Shown here piece after piece: positions 32,995-41,609 of a DNA stretch of 64,000 bases; within the stretch, counting starts at the first letter, position 1, and each line of letters begins with the position of its first letter. Origin of the DNA: a virus. The notes under the pieces are model-generated. The model searched no databases. It saw only the letters and a program-made list of their open reading frames with translations, and had not been told where the DNA came from. The DNA lies in the IMG/VR virus record IMGVR_UViG_3300036944_000990, positions 1-64,000 of that record; one strand, 5' to 3'. A program made the position numbers and the translations under genes.

Positions 32995-33702
32995 ATGACT
33001 ACCCCTGTCGTTGTAATTGAAACAACAGCCCCGATACCCGTCGAACTACTCCGTCGTAAGTACACCGAAAACATCCGCTTTGTGATCGACTACTCCACCA
33101 GTCGTTTCAAAGGTCGGACGCTGATTAACTTCCTCAATAACGTGGGGATTGAATGTCAGCTCAAACTCGACAACAACCAAGAATCCTTGGACTTGGTCTC
33201 GGCGTACCTCAACCATCCAGCCGTGGTAGATATCCCAGATCTTAACGACGTGGTGATGAACCTCATGTTGGCTTTGGTTGGTGAGGAAAACTACTTGGCC
33301 TTCGAACCCGAAATGTTCCAAAAGTTCGTCGCTGATAATGAAGCCATTCTTAAAACGTGGTTTCGTCGTGTGGGCTCGATTGGACTATTTCCGTTCTATG
33401 TAAACAAAACCGTAGAGCGCAGCTTCATCGAACAGTTCCCTGTGGACGAGGATGCCTCGTTGCCTGGCTTGAGCTTTGTGCAATTGATGCGTCATCCGCT
33501 CTGGCCACTGTTGGTCAGTCACATTCCACAATCGGCATGGTGCGTTAACCCGACGTTCTTTAACGAGTACATCTTTGCTGGTATGAACTTGATGTACTAC
33601 TTCTCCAATCCTGACAACCCGCTTTGTATGGCCGCCATCACCCGTGATGAAGACCTGAATGAGACGCTCTTAACAGCGCTCAATGAAGCCGGGGAGGAAT
33701 AG
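32995..33702 (+). CDS. Unrecognised cluster protein, 235 aa
   Basis: ATG after GGAG, four bases behind the substrate candidate. A helical soluble protein (VIDYSTSRFKGRTLINFL, LMRHPLWPLLVSHIP) with two cysteines only at C53-like and near the end, so it is not itself an iron-sulfur enzyme. Its place between substrate and enzymes would suit a recognition or carrier protein, but no RRE-like winged-helix pattern is clear by eye. Confidence 0.6.
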   Translation: MTTPVVVIETTAPIPVELLRRKYTENIRFVIDYSTSRFKGRTLINFLNNVGIECQLKLDNNQESLDLVSAYLNHPAVVDIPDLNDVVMNLMLALVGEENYLAFEPEMFQKFVADNEAILKTWFRRVGSIGLFPFYVNKTVERSFIEQFPVDEDASLPGLSFVQLMRHPLWPLLVSHIPQSAWCVNPTFFNEYIFAGMNLMYYFSNPDNPLCMAAITRDEDLNETLLTALNEAGEE

Positions 33703-33705
33703 ACC

Positions 33706-34770
33706 ATGCTACACGTATTTGGCGACCTATACGTCGAAACTGAGTTCCGCGCCTACCCGACCGACAACCAGATCAATATCTCGATGAACACGGGGTTTGA
33801 GAAGGTTGCGCACCCGTTCGTTGAAAACGAAGGCAAGCAGTTTGGTTGGGCATTGAGCTTGGATGAATTCAGTAGTGAGAGTTTCTACGAACTTCTACGT
33901 GCCGCCGTTGACTCTGAACGTAAGGTAATGATTTACGTTGATTCAGAAACCTATGTTCGCTTCTACGCAGCTCTTCTCAAAGCGTTGCTACCCGGCATCA
34001 CCGAGGAAATGTTCAAACAGTTCTTCATCTGCATTAAGGCAACTTACGACCACTCCACCGTCAGCTTCTATGACAGTGTGATGGACCATTCGTTGGCCCT
34101 CAAGATCAATCGGGAATTGGTTGAACGTTATTGGACGTTTGAAGATCCTGAGATCGTCACTGCACTGCGCCGTCTTATCAACAGCGATCCCGACAAGATC
34201 TCTCTTGAGTGGCGAGTGATGAAGTTGTTCGGAACCGGTTACGTAGGTAAGGTGGCCAAGACCATCCAAAACATCATGCGCCGTACGGCAATCAGTAACA
34301 GTCACGACGCCATGGAAGATTGGGGGCGGGTGATCGTCGATCCTACGCGTTGGTCGGTCTCCGGGTGTACGGCAGACGGCTTGCTTGAAGCCGACTCCAC
34401 ATTCCAGGCCTGTGTCAATTTTGGCAATTTGTCTGACCCCGACTTGCGTATCCCAGGGGCGATGAAAAAGAAAGCCAGTCGAGCCTATTTGGTGGAGCTA
34501 CTCACCAACATCGAGAAAGTGTTGGTGGATACTGGTGATCTTGCTTCTGCCAACCGCAGTGCCAATCTGCGCAAAGCGTTGGAGGACGAGTCTGATATGT
34601 CAGACCCAGAGAATCTCAAGCGACGCATTCGCATGTTGTTCGATGGTGGTCCCGCCACTTTCCGCCTCGCCAACCTGGATGCTGCCAAGTACAACGAGAA
34701 CTTGATCCGCACCGTCATTCGTCTGCCTGAAGACCTCATCAAGGACTTGTTGAAAGGAGCCGCCTGGTGA
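33706..34770 (+). CDS. Unrecognised cluster protein, 354 aa
   Basis: ATG after GGAGG; its stop overlaps the GTG of the next gene (GTGA), so it is coupled to radical-SAM protein 2. A mixed alpha/beta start (MLHVFGDLYVETEF, VMIYVDSETYVRFYAALL) is followed by a basic helical second half. No catalytic motif, no membrane helix. It may be a scaffold, chaperone or substrate of the modification enzymes. Confidence 0.6.
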   Translation: MLHVFGDLYVETEFRAYPTDNQINISMNTGFEKVAHPFVENEGKQFGWALSLDEFSSESFYELLRAAVDSERKVMIYVDSETYVRFYAALLKALLPGITEEMFKQFFICIKATYDHSTVSFYDSVMDHSLALKINRELVERYWTFEDPEIVTALRRLINSDPDKISLEWRVMKLFGTGYVGKVAKTIQNIMRRTAISNSHDAMEDWGRVIVDPTRWSVSGCTADGLLEADSTFQACVNFGNLSDPDLRIPGAMKKKASRAYLVELLTNIEKVLVDTGDLASANRSANLRKALEDESDMSDPENLKRRIRMLFDGGPATFRLANLDAAKYNENLIRTVIRLPEDLIKDLLKGAAW

Positions 34771-35765
34771 ATAACCTCATCCCTATCGTCGACGTACTAG
34801 CAGACAAAAAAGGAGAACAGAAGGAAGCTCATTTGATCCTGTTTGAGTACTGTAATCTTCGGTGTAGTTTCTGTCACCAAGACCACGACTCGAAGGTGGG
34901 GATGTCGGCCGACGCCATGTGGGAGAAGGTGTATGCATTGTTTGCAAACACCAACCCCAGTGACCCGTACGTGGTGAACATCACCGGTGGGGAGTTGTTC
35001 TTGGATGAATATCCGGACGACTACTTCGACGTTTACTACGGGATCGCACGTCGGATCTTCGAACACTACGATGACGTGGTGGTGGTTTTTGGGGCGAACT
35101 TGGTGTACGAGAACATTGAACGGGTGGTGCGGTTGCTTGAGCAGCTTAAACCACACGGTAAAGTACAGCTTGCCACCTCGTATGACCCAGCCGGCCGTTT
35201 TGACCGAGAGTCGTTCATGCTTTTCATGCACAACTTAACGCAAGTTAAGGAGTACGTAGAGACCGTGAACGTCGTGATCACTCGACAGAACATCGAAACC
35301 ATTTTGGCTGGGAGAGAAACCGCTACGCTTGACTGGTTGTGTGATAACTTCCAAGTGTTCTTCGACCACTATATCCCCAGCGCACAGTTCGAACGTATCC
35401 AGCCTTCTGAAGATCAGATTGGTAAACTTTACCTGTACCTGAACGAACATCACCCTAATTCCTATCCACTGATCAGTTGGAAAGAGAATTACCGTAACGT
35501 GACCACGTGTCGCTCTACGAAGATCGTAAACAAGGACGGGGTAGTTACAACCTGTTGGTCTGAAGCGGGTAAAGATGCAGTCTTGGATGAGCAGGCCGGA
35601 TTGCTGGCGAAGAATGCGGCTGAGGAGCGTTTTCTTGAGCACTACGAGTGTTTCTCGTGTGAGTACTATCAACGGTGCGGGTTACGGTGTTTCTTGCATC
35701 ACAGCTTCGTTGAGGGTACTACGAGCGAGTGTCAGATAAAAGAAATGTTCCGCAAGATCCTGTAA
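34767..35765 (+). CDS. Radical SAM/SPASM-like protein 2
   Basis: GTG start in a GTGA overlap with GGAG upstream. The cluster motif CNLRCSFC is at residues 29-36 and TGGEL at 73-77. C-terminal cysteines C248, C263, C295, C298, C304, C308 and C322 give a SPASM-like set (CFSCEYYQRCGLRC). Length and layout fit peptide/protein maturases. Last gene before a GNRA hairpin, so it ends the first transcription unit of the cluster. Confidence 0.88.
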   Translation: MNNLIPIVDVLADKKGEQKEAHLILFEYCNLRCSFCHQDHDSKVGMSADAMWEKVYALFANTNPSDPYVVNITGGELFLDEYPDDYFDVYYGIARRIFEHYDDVVVVFGANLVYENIERVVRLLEQLKPHGKVQLATSYDPAGRFDRESFMLFMHNLTQVKEYVETVNVVITRQNIETILAGRETATLDWLCDNFQVFFDHYIPSAQFERIQPSEDQIGKLYLYLNEHHPNSYPLISWKENYRNVTTCRSTKIVNKDGVVTTCWSEAGKDAVLDEQAGLLAKNAAEERFLEHYECFSCEYYQRCGLRCFLHHSFVEGTTSECQIKEMFRKIL

Positions 35766-35770
35766 GTGAC

Positions 35771-35818
35771 GGCATAACGGACCGGGGGAAACCCTGGTCC
35801 GAAATGTCTGTTATGTCC
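35771..35818 (+). terminator. GNRA hairpin with GGCATAA/TTATG arms
   Basis: Stem CGGACCGGGG (one G-T pair) with GAAA loop, between GGCATAA and TTATGTCC. It divides the cluster into two transcription units. Confidence 0.7.
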
Positions 35819-35842
35819 GATCATTATTTACCAGCAGTCGAG

Positions 35843-35852
35843 ATGGTATAAT
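35843..35852 (+). promoter_or_regulatory. Promoter-like ATGGTATAAT
   Basis: A TATAAT -10-like box 19 bases before the ATG at 35871, with the ATGGTATA core also seen at 26391 and 62352. A -35-like TTTACC lies upstream but at short spacing (14). Confidence 0.4.
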
Positions 35853-35870
35853 AAAACTTAGGAGTCTGTC

Positions 35871-36965
35871 ATGGATCTCATAATCAAAGGCACTTCAAAA
35901 TGTAACTACCGTTGTACTTTCTGTAGCTCCACAGTGCTGTCCGATGACCATAACGATGTGTTGGATATTGCATACATCGATCGCTTCGTACAGCGCTTTG
36001 CAGACACGTTAAACACGGTGATTGTCAACGGTGGTGACCCGTTAATGCTTCCCGTACAGTACTACTGGGACATTCTGGACATTCTGGCCAAATACAACTG
36101 TGAAGCCAAACTCTCGTTCACCAGTAACCTCTGGGCGTTCTATAAAAAGCCTGATCTGTGGACCGACTTGTTTCGCCACCCACAAGTAGGTGTGATCACC
36201 TCATTCCAGTATGGTGACAAGCGCCTTAAGGGCGACCGCACACCGTTTACCGAAGCTGAGTTCTGGGCTATCTCAGATCTGTTTTTGGACCGCGTTGGTT
36301 ATCGACCTGAGTTCATTGCCGTCATTGACCAAGACAATGAACACACCGTCTTGCAAACGGTTGAGTTGGCCAAAGCTATGGGGGTGGAATGTAAGATCAA
36401 CCACGTCCTAGCCTCAGGACCTGAAGTCAACAAGCAGGGTGTGGTGATGGGGAGTGCAAAGAACTTCTTCACCCAAGCCGACATCTACGAACATTACATT
36501 CAGATCATCGAGGCAGGCTTAGGGGAGTGGGAGTACAACTGCAAGCAACTGACAAAGAAGTTGCGTGGCGGTCACACCACCTGCCCTTTAAGTCGTAGTT
36601 GTGATGCCGGTATACGCACACTCCAACCAGACGGCTCCTACTACAGCTGTGGCGCGTTTGGTGACGACCGCACCCATCGTATAGACTTCGATCAGGAAAT
36701 GGCTTCAGCGGCCTTACAGACGCCTTTACAGGACGATCCTGACCTCGATACAATGAAGCTTGCGTGTTATGCTTGTCCGATGTTCGAAATCTGCAATGGG
36801 TGCCGCAAAACCATTGCCGACACTAAGAGGTTTGGGTTACAAGAACACCAGTGTCGCAAGATGAAATCCCTAGCCCCCAAGATCATCGAACTCAACGGTT
36901 TGGTTGGTGTGTTAGAGCCGACCCCGTATGAAGACGAAAGTCTTGAGCTAATCTTTAAAGGATGA
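35871..36965 (+). CDS. Radical SAM/SPASM protein 3
   Basis: ATG after AGGAG. CNYRCTFC at residues 11-18, NGGDP at 53-57 (GGD in place of GGE), and C-terminal cysteines C299, C302, C308, C311 and C328 (CYACPMFEICNGC), with two more Cys in TTCPLSRSC before them. SPASM maturase layout. First gene of the second unit of the cluster; three bases separate it from protein 4. Confidence 0.88.
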   Translation: MDLIIKGTSKCNYRCTFCSSTVLSDDHNDVLDIAYIDRFVQRFADTLNTVIVNGGDPLMLPVQYYWDILDILAKYNCEAKLSFTSNLWAFYKKPDLWTDLFRHPQVGVITSFQYGDKRLKGDRTPFTEAEFWAISDLFLDRVGYRPEFIAVIDQDNEHTVLQTVELAKAMGVECKINHVLASGPEVNKQGVVMGSAKNFFTQADIYEHYIQIIEAGLGEWEYNCKQLTKKLRGGHTTCPLSRSCDAGIRTLQPDGSYYSCGAFGDDRTHRIDFDQEMASAALQTPLQDDPDLDTMKLACYACPMFEICNGCRKTIADTKRFGLQEHQCRKMKSLAPKIIELNGLVGVLEPTPYEDESLELIFKG

Positions 36966-36968
36966 CCT

Positions 36969-37916
36969 ATGAATTCTCAAAATCCTGAACTGACGATTTC
37001 CCTGAATCCATGGTATTATTGTAACCTTGCGTGCGACTTCTGTTATCTGACACCTGAGCAGTTAAACGACAAACAAAAAATCGACCCCGACGTTTTGGCT
37101 CGGCGGTTAGATGAAGTGCTCGAAGCCGGCTATGACATCACCCACGTCGACTTGTATGGGGGTGAACCGAGCCTGTTACCCAAAGCGTATATGGATGAGT
37201 TGAAGCTCACCCTGTTCTCCCGTGGCGTGACGGACATTGTAGTCCACACCAACCTGACGGCTATTAACGACATCGTACTTGATGAAGACTATGAGTTGTC
37301 TGTCTCGTATGACTTCACCTCACGCGAGAAGCACGACCTGGTGTTCAACAACATGTTGTCACTGGAGCGTCGGTACAACGTGTTGACCTTGGCCTCGCGT
37401 ACATTACTGGATACCTTAAGTGCCGATGAGTTTGTCCGCACCTTTAACCTGTTAACTAACGCACGGTTCATCGAGATCAAACCGTACTCGACCAACCAAG
37501 CCAATCAACAAAACGTTCAGTTCGATGAATTCGAACAATTGGTTTATGGGGTAATCAACCACCCTGATCGTTTGTTTGAGTTTGAAAACCAGCGCCTTAT
37601 CGAAACAGCGTTGTCAGGTGAGCGTAACGCGTTTAGTGACGATCACTTGTATATCACCCCAAGGGGTGAGTTTGCAGTGCTGGACTTTGACCTGAATGAC
37701 AATGAGTATTTCAGGCCAATGGCATCGCTTGACGAATACCACCGTTGGTGCGAAAACGAAAAGCGTAAAGTCAACACCAACAGCATCTGCAATAGCTGCC
37801 AGTTCAAAGGCCATTGTCTGTCTGAGCACCTACGAGACGTGAAGTCTTTGGAGCGCTCCTGCAATGGATTTCACAACCTACTCGTAAGGTATCAACGCGA
37901 TGTTTGTTCAACATAG
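36969..37916 (+). CDS. Radical SAM protein 4
   Basis: ATG after AAGGA. CNLACDFC at residues 18-25 and YGGEP at 63-67. The C-terminal cysteines are fewer: C274, C277, C283 and C298 (C-x2-C-x5-C-x14-C), enough for one auxiliary cluster as in twitch-type enzymes. The same spacing recurs in proteins 5 and 6, so 4-6 look like one lineage. Overlaps protein 5 by 17 bases. Confidence 0.85.
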   Translation: MNSQNPELTISLNPWYYCNLACDFCYLTPEQLNDKQKIDPDVLARRLDEVLEAGYDITHVDLYGGEPSLLPKAYMDELKLTLFSRGVTDIVVHTNLTAINDIVLDEDYELSVSYDFTSREKHDLVFNNMLSLERRYNVLTLASRTLLDTLSADEFVRTFNLLTNARFIEIKPYSTNQANQQNVQFDEFEQLVYGVINHPDRLFEFENQRLIETALSGERNAFSDDHLYITPRGEFAVLDFDLNDNEYFRPMASLDEYHRWCENEKRKVNTNSICNSCQFKGHCLSEHLRDVKSLERSCNGFHNLLVRYQRDVCST

Positions 37917-38925
37917 ACAACGTCTTGAAATCACTCTGGACATGTTTCGTGGCTGTGCTCACAGCTGTAGTGGATGTATGGTTGATCGTACACTTGGTGG
38001 TGCGGTCGACGACTTAGTGCCGTTACAAGCACTGTTGCAGGAAATGGTTGCAGCTGGCTTTGTGGCCTTCGACGTAGGGATTGGTCCTACTGACTTTATG
38101 TCAGCTGATAACGTTGATGAGCTGATGTATCACCCGGTGTTTCAAGAGATCGCTCAGATGTTTGAGCAGGTCACTTTTCAAACCGCACTGTTGGATAAGA
38201 ACTTCGACAACTACACTGAGATGTGTCGGATAGTCGATGAAACCTGTCCGGGCAAAGCGATTCGTTTTTTGATTCCAGGTGCACCGGATTTTTTCAAGAC
38301 GCGAAAGTTCGGCGACATGGTGGTGAAGAAACTCAACCATGTCAAGAGCACTCTGAAGTCTGCGTACTTGAACGAAGCAGGTTTTGTGATCAATTGTACT
38401 CGAGATACTGTGGGTGAGCAATTTGATACATCTTTACATCGTATGTTCGATGTTGAGTTTCCTGTCGACAAAGACGACATCCTGAACATCCCGTACGGAC
38501 GTAGTAAAAGTATCGACATCATGCTTGGGCAGAACGTGAAAACAATCAGTCACCGCATCAGTCAGTACTACACAACCTTGGATGTAGACAACGAGCGTTT
38601 CCGTAATCCTGATCGTCATGAAGACACAGGAACCATGCAGAACCTACTCTACACCGACGGAAAGTTGTATTGGGTACCGTTCTTAAAGGATGACTTCGCT
38701 TTTTTGAATGATGCTTTCGTGATCCCAAGACCATGGACCATGGATGCGGTTCTCACAGCGCGTACGGCGGCTATACAGAAGAGCTTGGACTTCCTACAAG
38801 GTACTGAATGTCTGAGTTGTCCGTTGTTGCCCAGTTGTTCTGAGAAAGGCATCACCACCATCATGCGTATGTTGTCAGTACGTGACTGTATTGTGGGAGA
38901 TGAGCATGTTCGTAGCCCAGAGTGA
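37900..38925 (+). CDS. Divergent radical SAM protein 5 (GPTD in place of GGE)
   Basis: Start in an overlap with protein 4. The cluster motif is CAHSCSGC (residues 19-26). Where a GGE motif should stand, the protein has IGPTD (61-65), so SAM is held differently or the protein has lost or changed its chemistry. C-terminal cysteines C304, C307, C313 and C330 keep the twitch-like spacing of protein 4. It is clearly related to protein 6, with which it shares GPTD and an LNHVKS/NHNQ-type end. Confidence 0.8.
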   Translation: MFVQHRQRLEITLDMFRGCAHSCSGCMVDRTLGGAVDDLVPLQALLQEMVAAGFVAFDVGIGPTDFMSADNVDELMYHPVFQEIAQMFEQVTFQTALLDKNFDNYTEMCRIVDETCPGKAIRFLIPGAPDFFKTRKFGDMVVKKLNHVKSTLKSAYLNEAGFVINCTRDTVGEQFDTSLHRMFDVEFPVDKDDILNIPYGRSKSIDIMLGQNVKTISHRISQYYTTLDVDNERFRNPDRHEDTGTMQNLLYTDGKLYWVPFLKDDFAFLNDAFVIPRPWTMDAVLTARTAAIQKSLDFLQGTECLSCPLLPSCSEKGITTIMRMLSVRDCIVGDEHVRSPE

Positions 38926-39946
38926 TGAGGCCTTTAACATCCAGCTGGAGATTTTAAAGGACTGCGGTTATTCGTGTCAGGACTGTGCCATCGACAAAAG
39001 CAAAACCAGTGATTACATGCGAGTCGGGGATGATGACTTGTTAATCCGAGCGGCCGACGAGTTTAAGGACCACGGCTTTCGGTTACATGAATTTACCCTA
39101 GGTCCAACTGACATCATCTCCTCAAAGTCCGGTTTGGGGATCTTTGATCGCTACGTCGTGAAGGAATTGACGCAGCGTTATGATTCACTCACTGTGTCCT
39201 TGGCGTTGTTGTTTGATCGTCAGTTAGTGGAGTTGGCACGCACAGTTGATCGTGTGATGCGGGGCAAGAAGTTTCGACTGATTGTCCCACTCACCATTCG
39301 TAATGCCCACAACGAGAAGTTCTTGAACCTGATTCGTCAGCGGATTAAAGTCATCAAGGACAACTTGTTTGAGACTGATTTTTATATGGTCTATATCGGC
39401 ATTAATATGGTCAACGCTTCGGCTGAAGCATTTAACTTCGACAACAACAAACTGGTTCACGATCTGGATGTTGGGGTTCACCAGACGGTGGAGTACAACT
39501 TCCCTCATTCCCGAATGGGGTTAGAACAACACCGTGCGGCGTTCTTAAACGACCTTCAAGCGTTTATTAACGGTCTACACGAAACAGTAGACCGTGACGC
39601 TAACTACAACCGGTTTCTGGTTCCTAATATCAAAGACAGCATTGAGACCATCTACTACCAAGGTGATCTTTATTATGTCCCAAGCTTAATCGAAAAGTTC
39701 CCGTTGTTCGAACCTACGTTTAAGTTAGCCAGACCCTACTCGATGTCAAGCGTCTTACAATTTAAGTACGACCTCTACACCGAGAACCTGTTGGAGTATA
39801 GCGACAAGCAACCCTGTTCCGATTGTTGTTTTGTTGATGAGTGTGCCCGTGGTGACATACATGTCATCATGCGTAAACTTAACCACAATCAATGTTTACT
39901 TGACATGAAAAACAGGTGGGATCAACCTACCCCAAGGATTCGTTAG
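38906..39946 (+). CDS. Divergent radical SAM protein 6 (GPTD in place of GGE)
   Basis: I chose ATG 38906 because GGGAG lies six bases upstream; earlier in-frame starts lack this spacing. CGYSCQDC is at residues 20-27 and LGPTD at 65-69. C-terminal cysteines C304, C307, C308, C313 and C330. Paralogue of protein 5; the pair may act as a heterodimer, one subunit perhaps being catalytic. The next gene starts directly after its stop. Confidence 0.8.
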   Translation: MFVAQSDEAFNIQLEILKDCGYSCQDCAIDKSKTSDYMRVGDDDLLIRAADEFKDHGFRLHEFTLGPTDIISSKSGLGIFDRYVVKELTQRYDSLTVSLALLFDRQLVELARTVDRVMRGKKFRLIVPLTIRNAHNEKFLNLIRQRIKVIKDNLFETDFYMVYIGINMVNASAEAFNFDNNKLVHDLDVGVHQTVEYNFPHSRMGLEQHRAAFLNDLQAFINGLHETVDRDANYNRFLVPNIKDSIETIYYQGDLYYVPSLIEKFPLFEPTFKLARPYSMSSVLQFKYDLYTENLLEYSDKQPCSDCCFVDECARGDIHVIMRKLNHNQCLLDMKNRWDQPTPRIR

Positions 39947-40396
39947 ATGTCCACTCAACCCCCTTATAAAGAATATCAGTACCTGTATCGGGAGCTGGTA
40001 GAAGAACACGACGATGCGATCGACAAAGTTCCATCCGTTGTGACAGAAAACACCCTCGAGGAAAAACTACGAGGGGCTATGGCGTACTTTGAAGCACAAA
40101 GCTTTCCCATTATCTATCCTGGCAAAAGCTATGGGGTGGCTGTGGTGTACGCCTATCACATCTTGCGTGATTACAACATTCCAGTACTTGAGACGTTAAA
40201 CGAGTCGGACTTGTTCTTAGGTGAGGACCCCTACTTTGTGGTCTATCAGGACGATCCTGAAACTTATGACCGGTTACTGGAAAAACTCCAACCCCTAGGT
40301 GACATTACCGAGTTAGGCTGGGCGAAGCAAACCAGCGAGTACTATCGTTTGGAATGTACCGCCGAGGGCTTGGCTGAAGTCATGGCGCGAGGTTAA
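39947..40396 (+). CDS. Unrecognised cluster protein, 149 aa
   Basis: ATG after AGGA, directly following protein 6. An acidic protein (QYLYRELVEEHDDAID, PYFVVYQDDPETYDRLLEKL) with a mixed alpha/beta pattern, no cysteine cluster and one Cys near the end. A small partner protein that recognises the substrate is possible but not shown. Confidence 0.55.
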   Translation: MSTQPPYKEYQYLYRELVEEHDDAIDKVPSVVTENTLEEKLRGAMAYFEAQSFPIIYPGKSYGVAVVYAYHILRDYNIPVLETLNESDLFLGEDPYFVVYQDDPETYDRLLEKLQPLGDITELGWAKQTSEYYRLECTAEGLAEVMARG

Positions 40397-40397
40397 G

Positions 40398-40958
40398 GTG
40401 AATACATATATCAATCCTTGGAACATCGTTGTTGGCCGTATCAATGTAGCTGACCAGTTTGACATGAAAGAATTCTACGATGAAGTCTTTCTGCTTCAAG
40501 CTATGGCCGGACAAGAAGACCCCTCTCAAGAACGTTTGGACCCTGAGCTACTACCGACCCTGATGAACATGCGCGATAACGTCGTCACACCGGCTGTAGT
40601 ACAGTACGCTCAAGATGTTTGGGAGTACACGATCCCGAAGATCGAAGTTGAGACCAATGCCAAGTGGATTCCAGAAGGTGAGGGTTTGTTTCCTCATTAC
40701 CACGCTGGTAGTTGTCTGTCCGCTATCTGCTATCCTCAAGACTCTGAGTCGGGGATTAACTTCTTTGATCCTCGTGGACATGCCTGTCGAGGGTATCCAA
40801 AAGAGATTCGTGATCGGTTCTTTGCGGCATGGAAAGTCTCACCCAGAGCTGGCGACATCTACATCTTTCCAAGTTACATACAGCACAGTGTTTCTTATGT
40901 AAAAGAAGACGTACGGCTGTCTTTGCTTCACGAATACTACCTGCGTGAAAACGTATAA
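40398..40958 (+). CDS. Putative 2OG-Fe(II) oxygenase A
   Basis: GTG start at 40398 with GAGG upstream. The C-terminal half follows the pattern of the TIGR02466-type 2OG oxygenases: H100-x-H102 in FPHYHAGSCLSAI, D124 in NFFDPRG, GDIYIFPSYIQH with H163, and R173 in DVRLSL for 2-oxoglutarate. These enzymes hydroxylate proteins or small molecules. It is a close paralogue of the next gene, so the cluster contains a matched pair plus the JmjC-like protein. Confidence 0.72.
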   Translation: MNTYINPWNIVVGRINVADQFDMKEFYDEVFLLQAMAGQEDPSQERLDPELLPTLMNMRDNVVTPAVVQYAQDVWEYTIPKIEVETNAKWIPEGEGLFPHYHAGSCLSAICYPQDSESGINFFDPRGHACRGYPKEIRDRFFAAWKVSPRAGDIYIFPSYIQHSVSYVKEDVRLSLLHEYYLRENV

Positions 40959-40978
40959 CTCATAAGGAAAAATTCAAC

Positions 40979-41533
40979 ATGCAAATGCAACTCCTCACTC
41001 CTTGGGCTATTCAGATCGGTCGCGTCAATTTGAAAGAACTCATCGATGCTGACGCCATCGCCACTGAGATCCACACCCTACACCTGGTTTCGCCACGAGA
41101 GTCCACCATTCCGTATGAAGTCAACGAGCAAGAGTTTCCAGTGATCTGTGCGGCCCGCGACACGGTAATCGAAAAAGCCGTACGCGAATTCATTGTTAAG
41201 GTTTTTGCCCACTCTCCAAAGAACCTCAAAATCGATACCTTCGGTAAAGCATTCGAGAAATACGAAGGGCTAGATGCCCATCTTCACGGTAACAGTAACG
41301 TGACCACGGTGTACTATCCGTACGCCAGTGATAGTGGCATTCGCTTTTTCGATCCTCGGGGCAATGCCTCTCGCGGCTATCCACGAAGCATTCGCGATAG
41401 CCATTTCGGGGAGTTGTACATTCAACCCGAAGCCGGCGATCTGTTGATCGTACCGAGTTACGTACAGCACAGTGTGGCCCACGCTACTGAAGATGTACGT
41501 CTCTCGTTGGTCAATGATTTCTTCTTCGATTGA
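40979..41533 (+). CDS. Putative 2OG-Fe(II) oxygenase B
   Basis: ATG after AAGGA. Same motif order as oxygenase A: H101-x-H103 in AHLHGNS, D125 in RFFDPRG, GDLLIVPSYVQH with H164, R174 in DVRLSL. Both start with a short PWxIxxGRxN strand. The two proteins may modify different sites or act on the same one in turn. Ends at a UUCG hairpin. Confidence 0.72.
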   Translation: MQMQLLTPWAIQIGRVNLKELIDADAIATEIHTLHLVSPRESTIPYEVNEQEFPVICAARDTVIEKAVREFIVKVFAHSPKNLKIDTFGKAFEKYEGLDAHLHGNSNVTTVYYPYASDSGIRFFDPRGNASRGYPRSIRDSHFGELYIQPEAGDLLIVPSYVQHSVAHATEDVRLSLVNDFFFD

Positions 41534-41541
41534 CTATTATC

Positions 41542-41576
41542 CCAGGGAGGCTTCGGCCTCCCTAGGCTTTTATGCC
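41542..41576 (+). terminator. UUCG hairpin with TATGCC arm
   Basis: Stem CCAGGGAGGC with TTCG loop followed by CTTTTATGCC. It ends the modification cluster. Confidence 0.75.
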
Positions 41577-41609
41577 CGGTATCTTATGAGACTGTGAGGA
41601 GGTCCCTTT

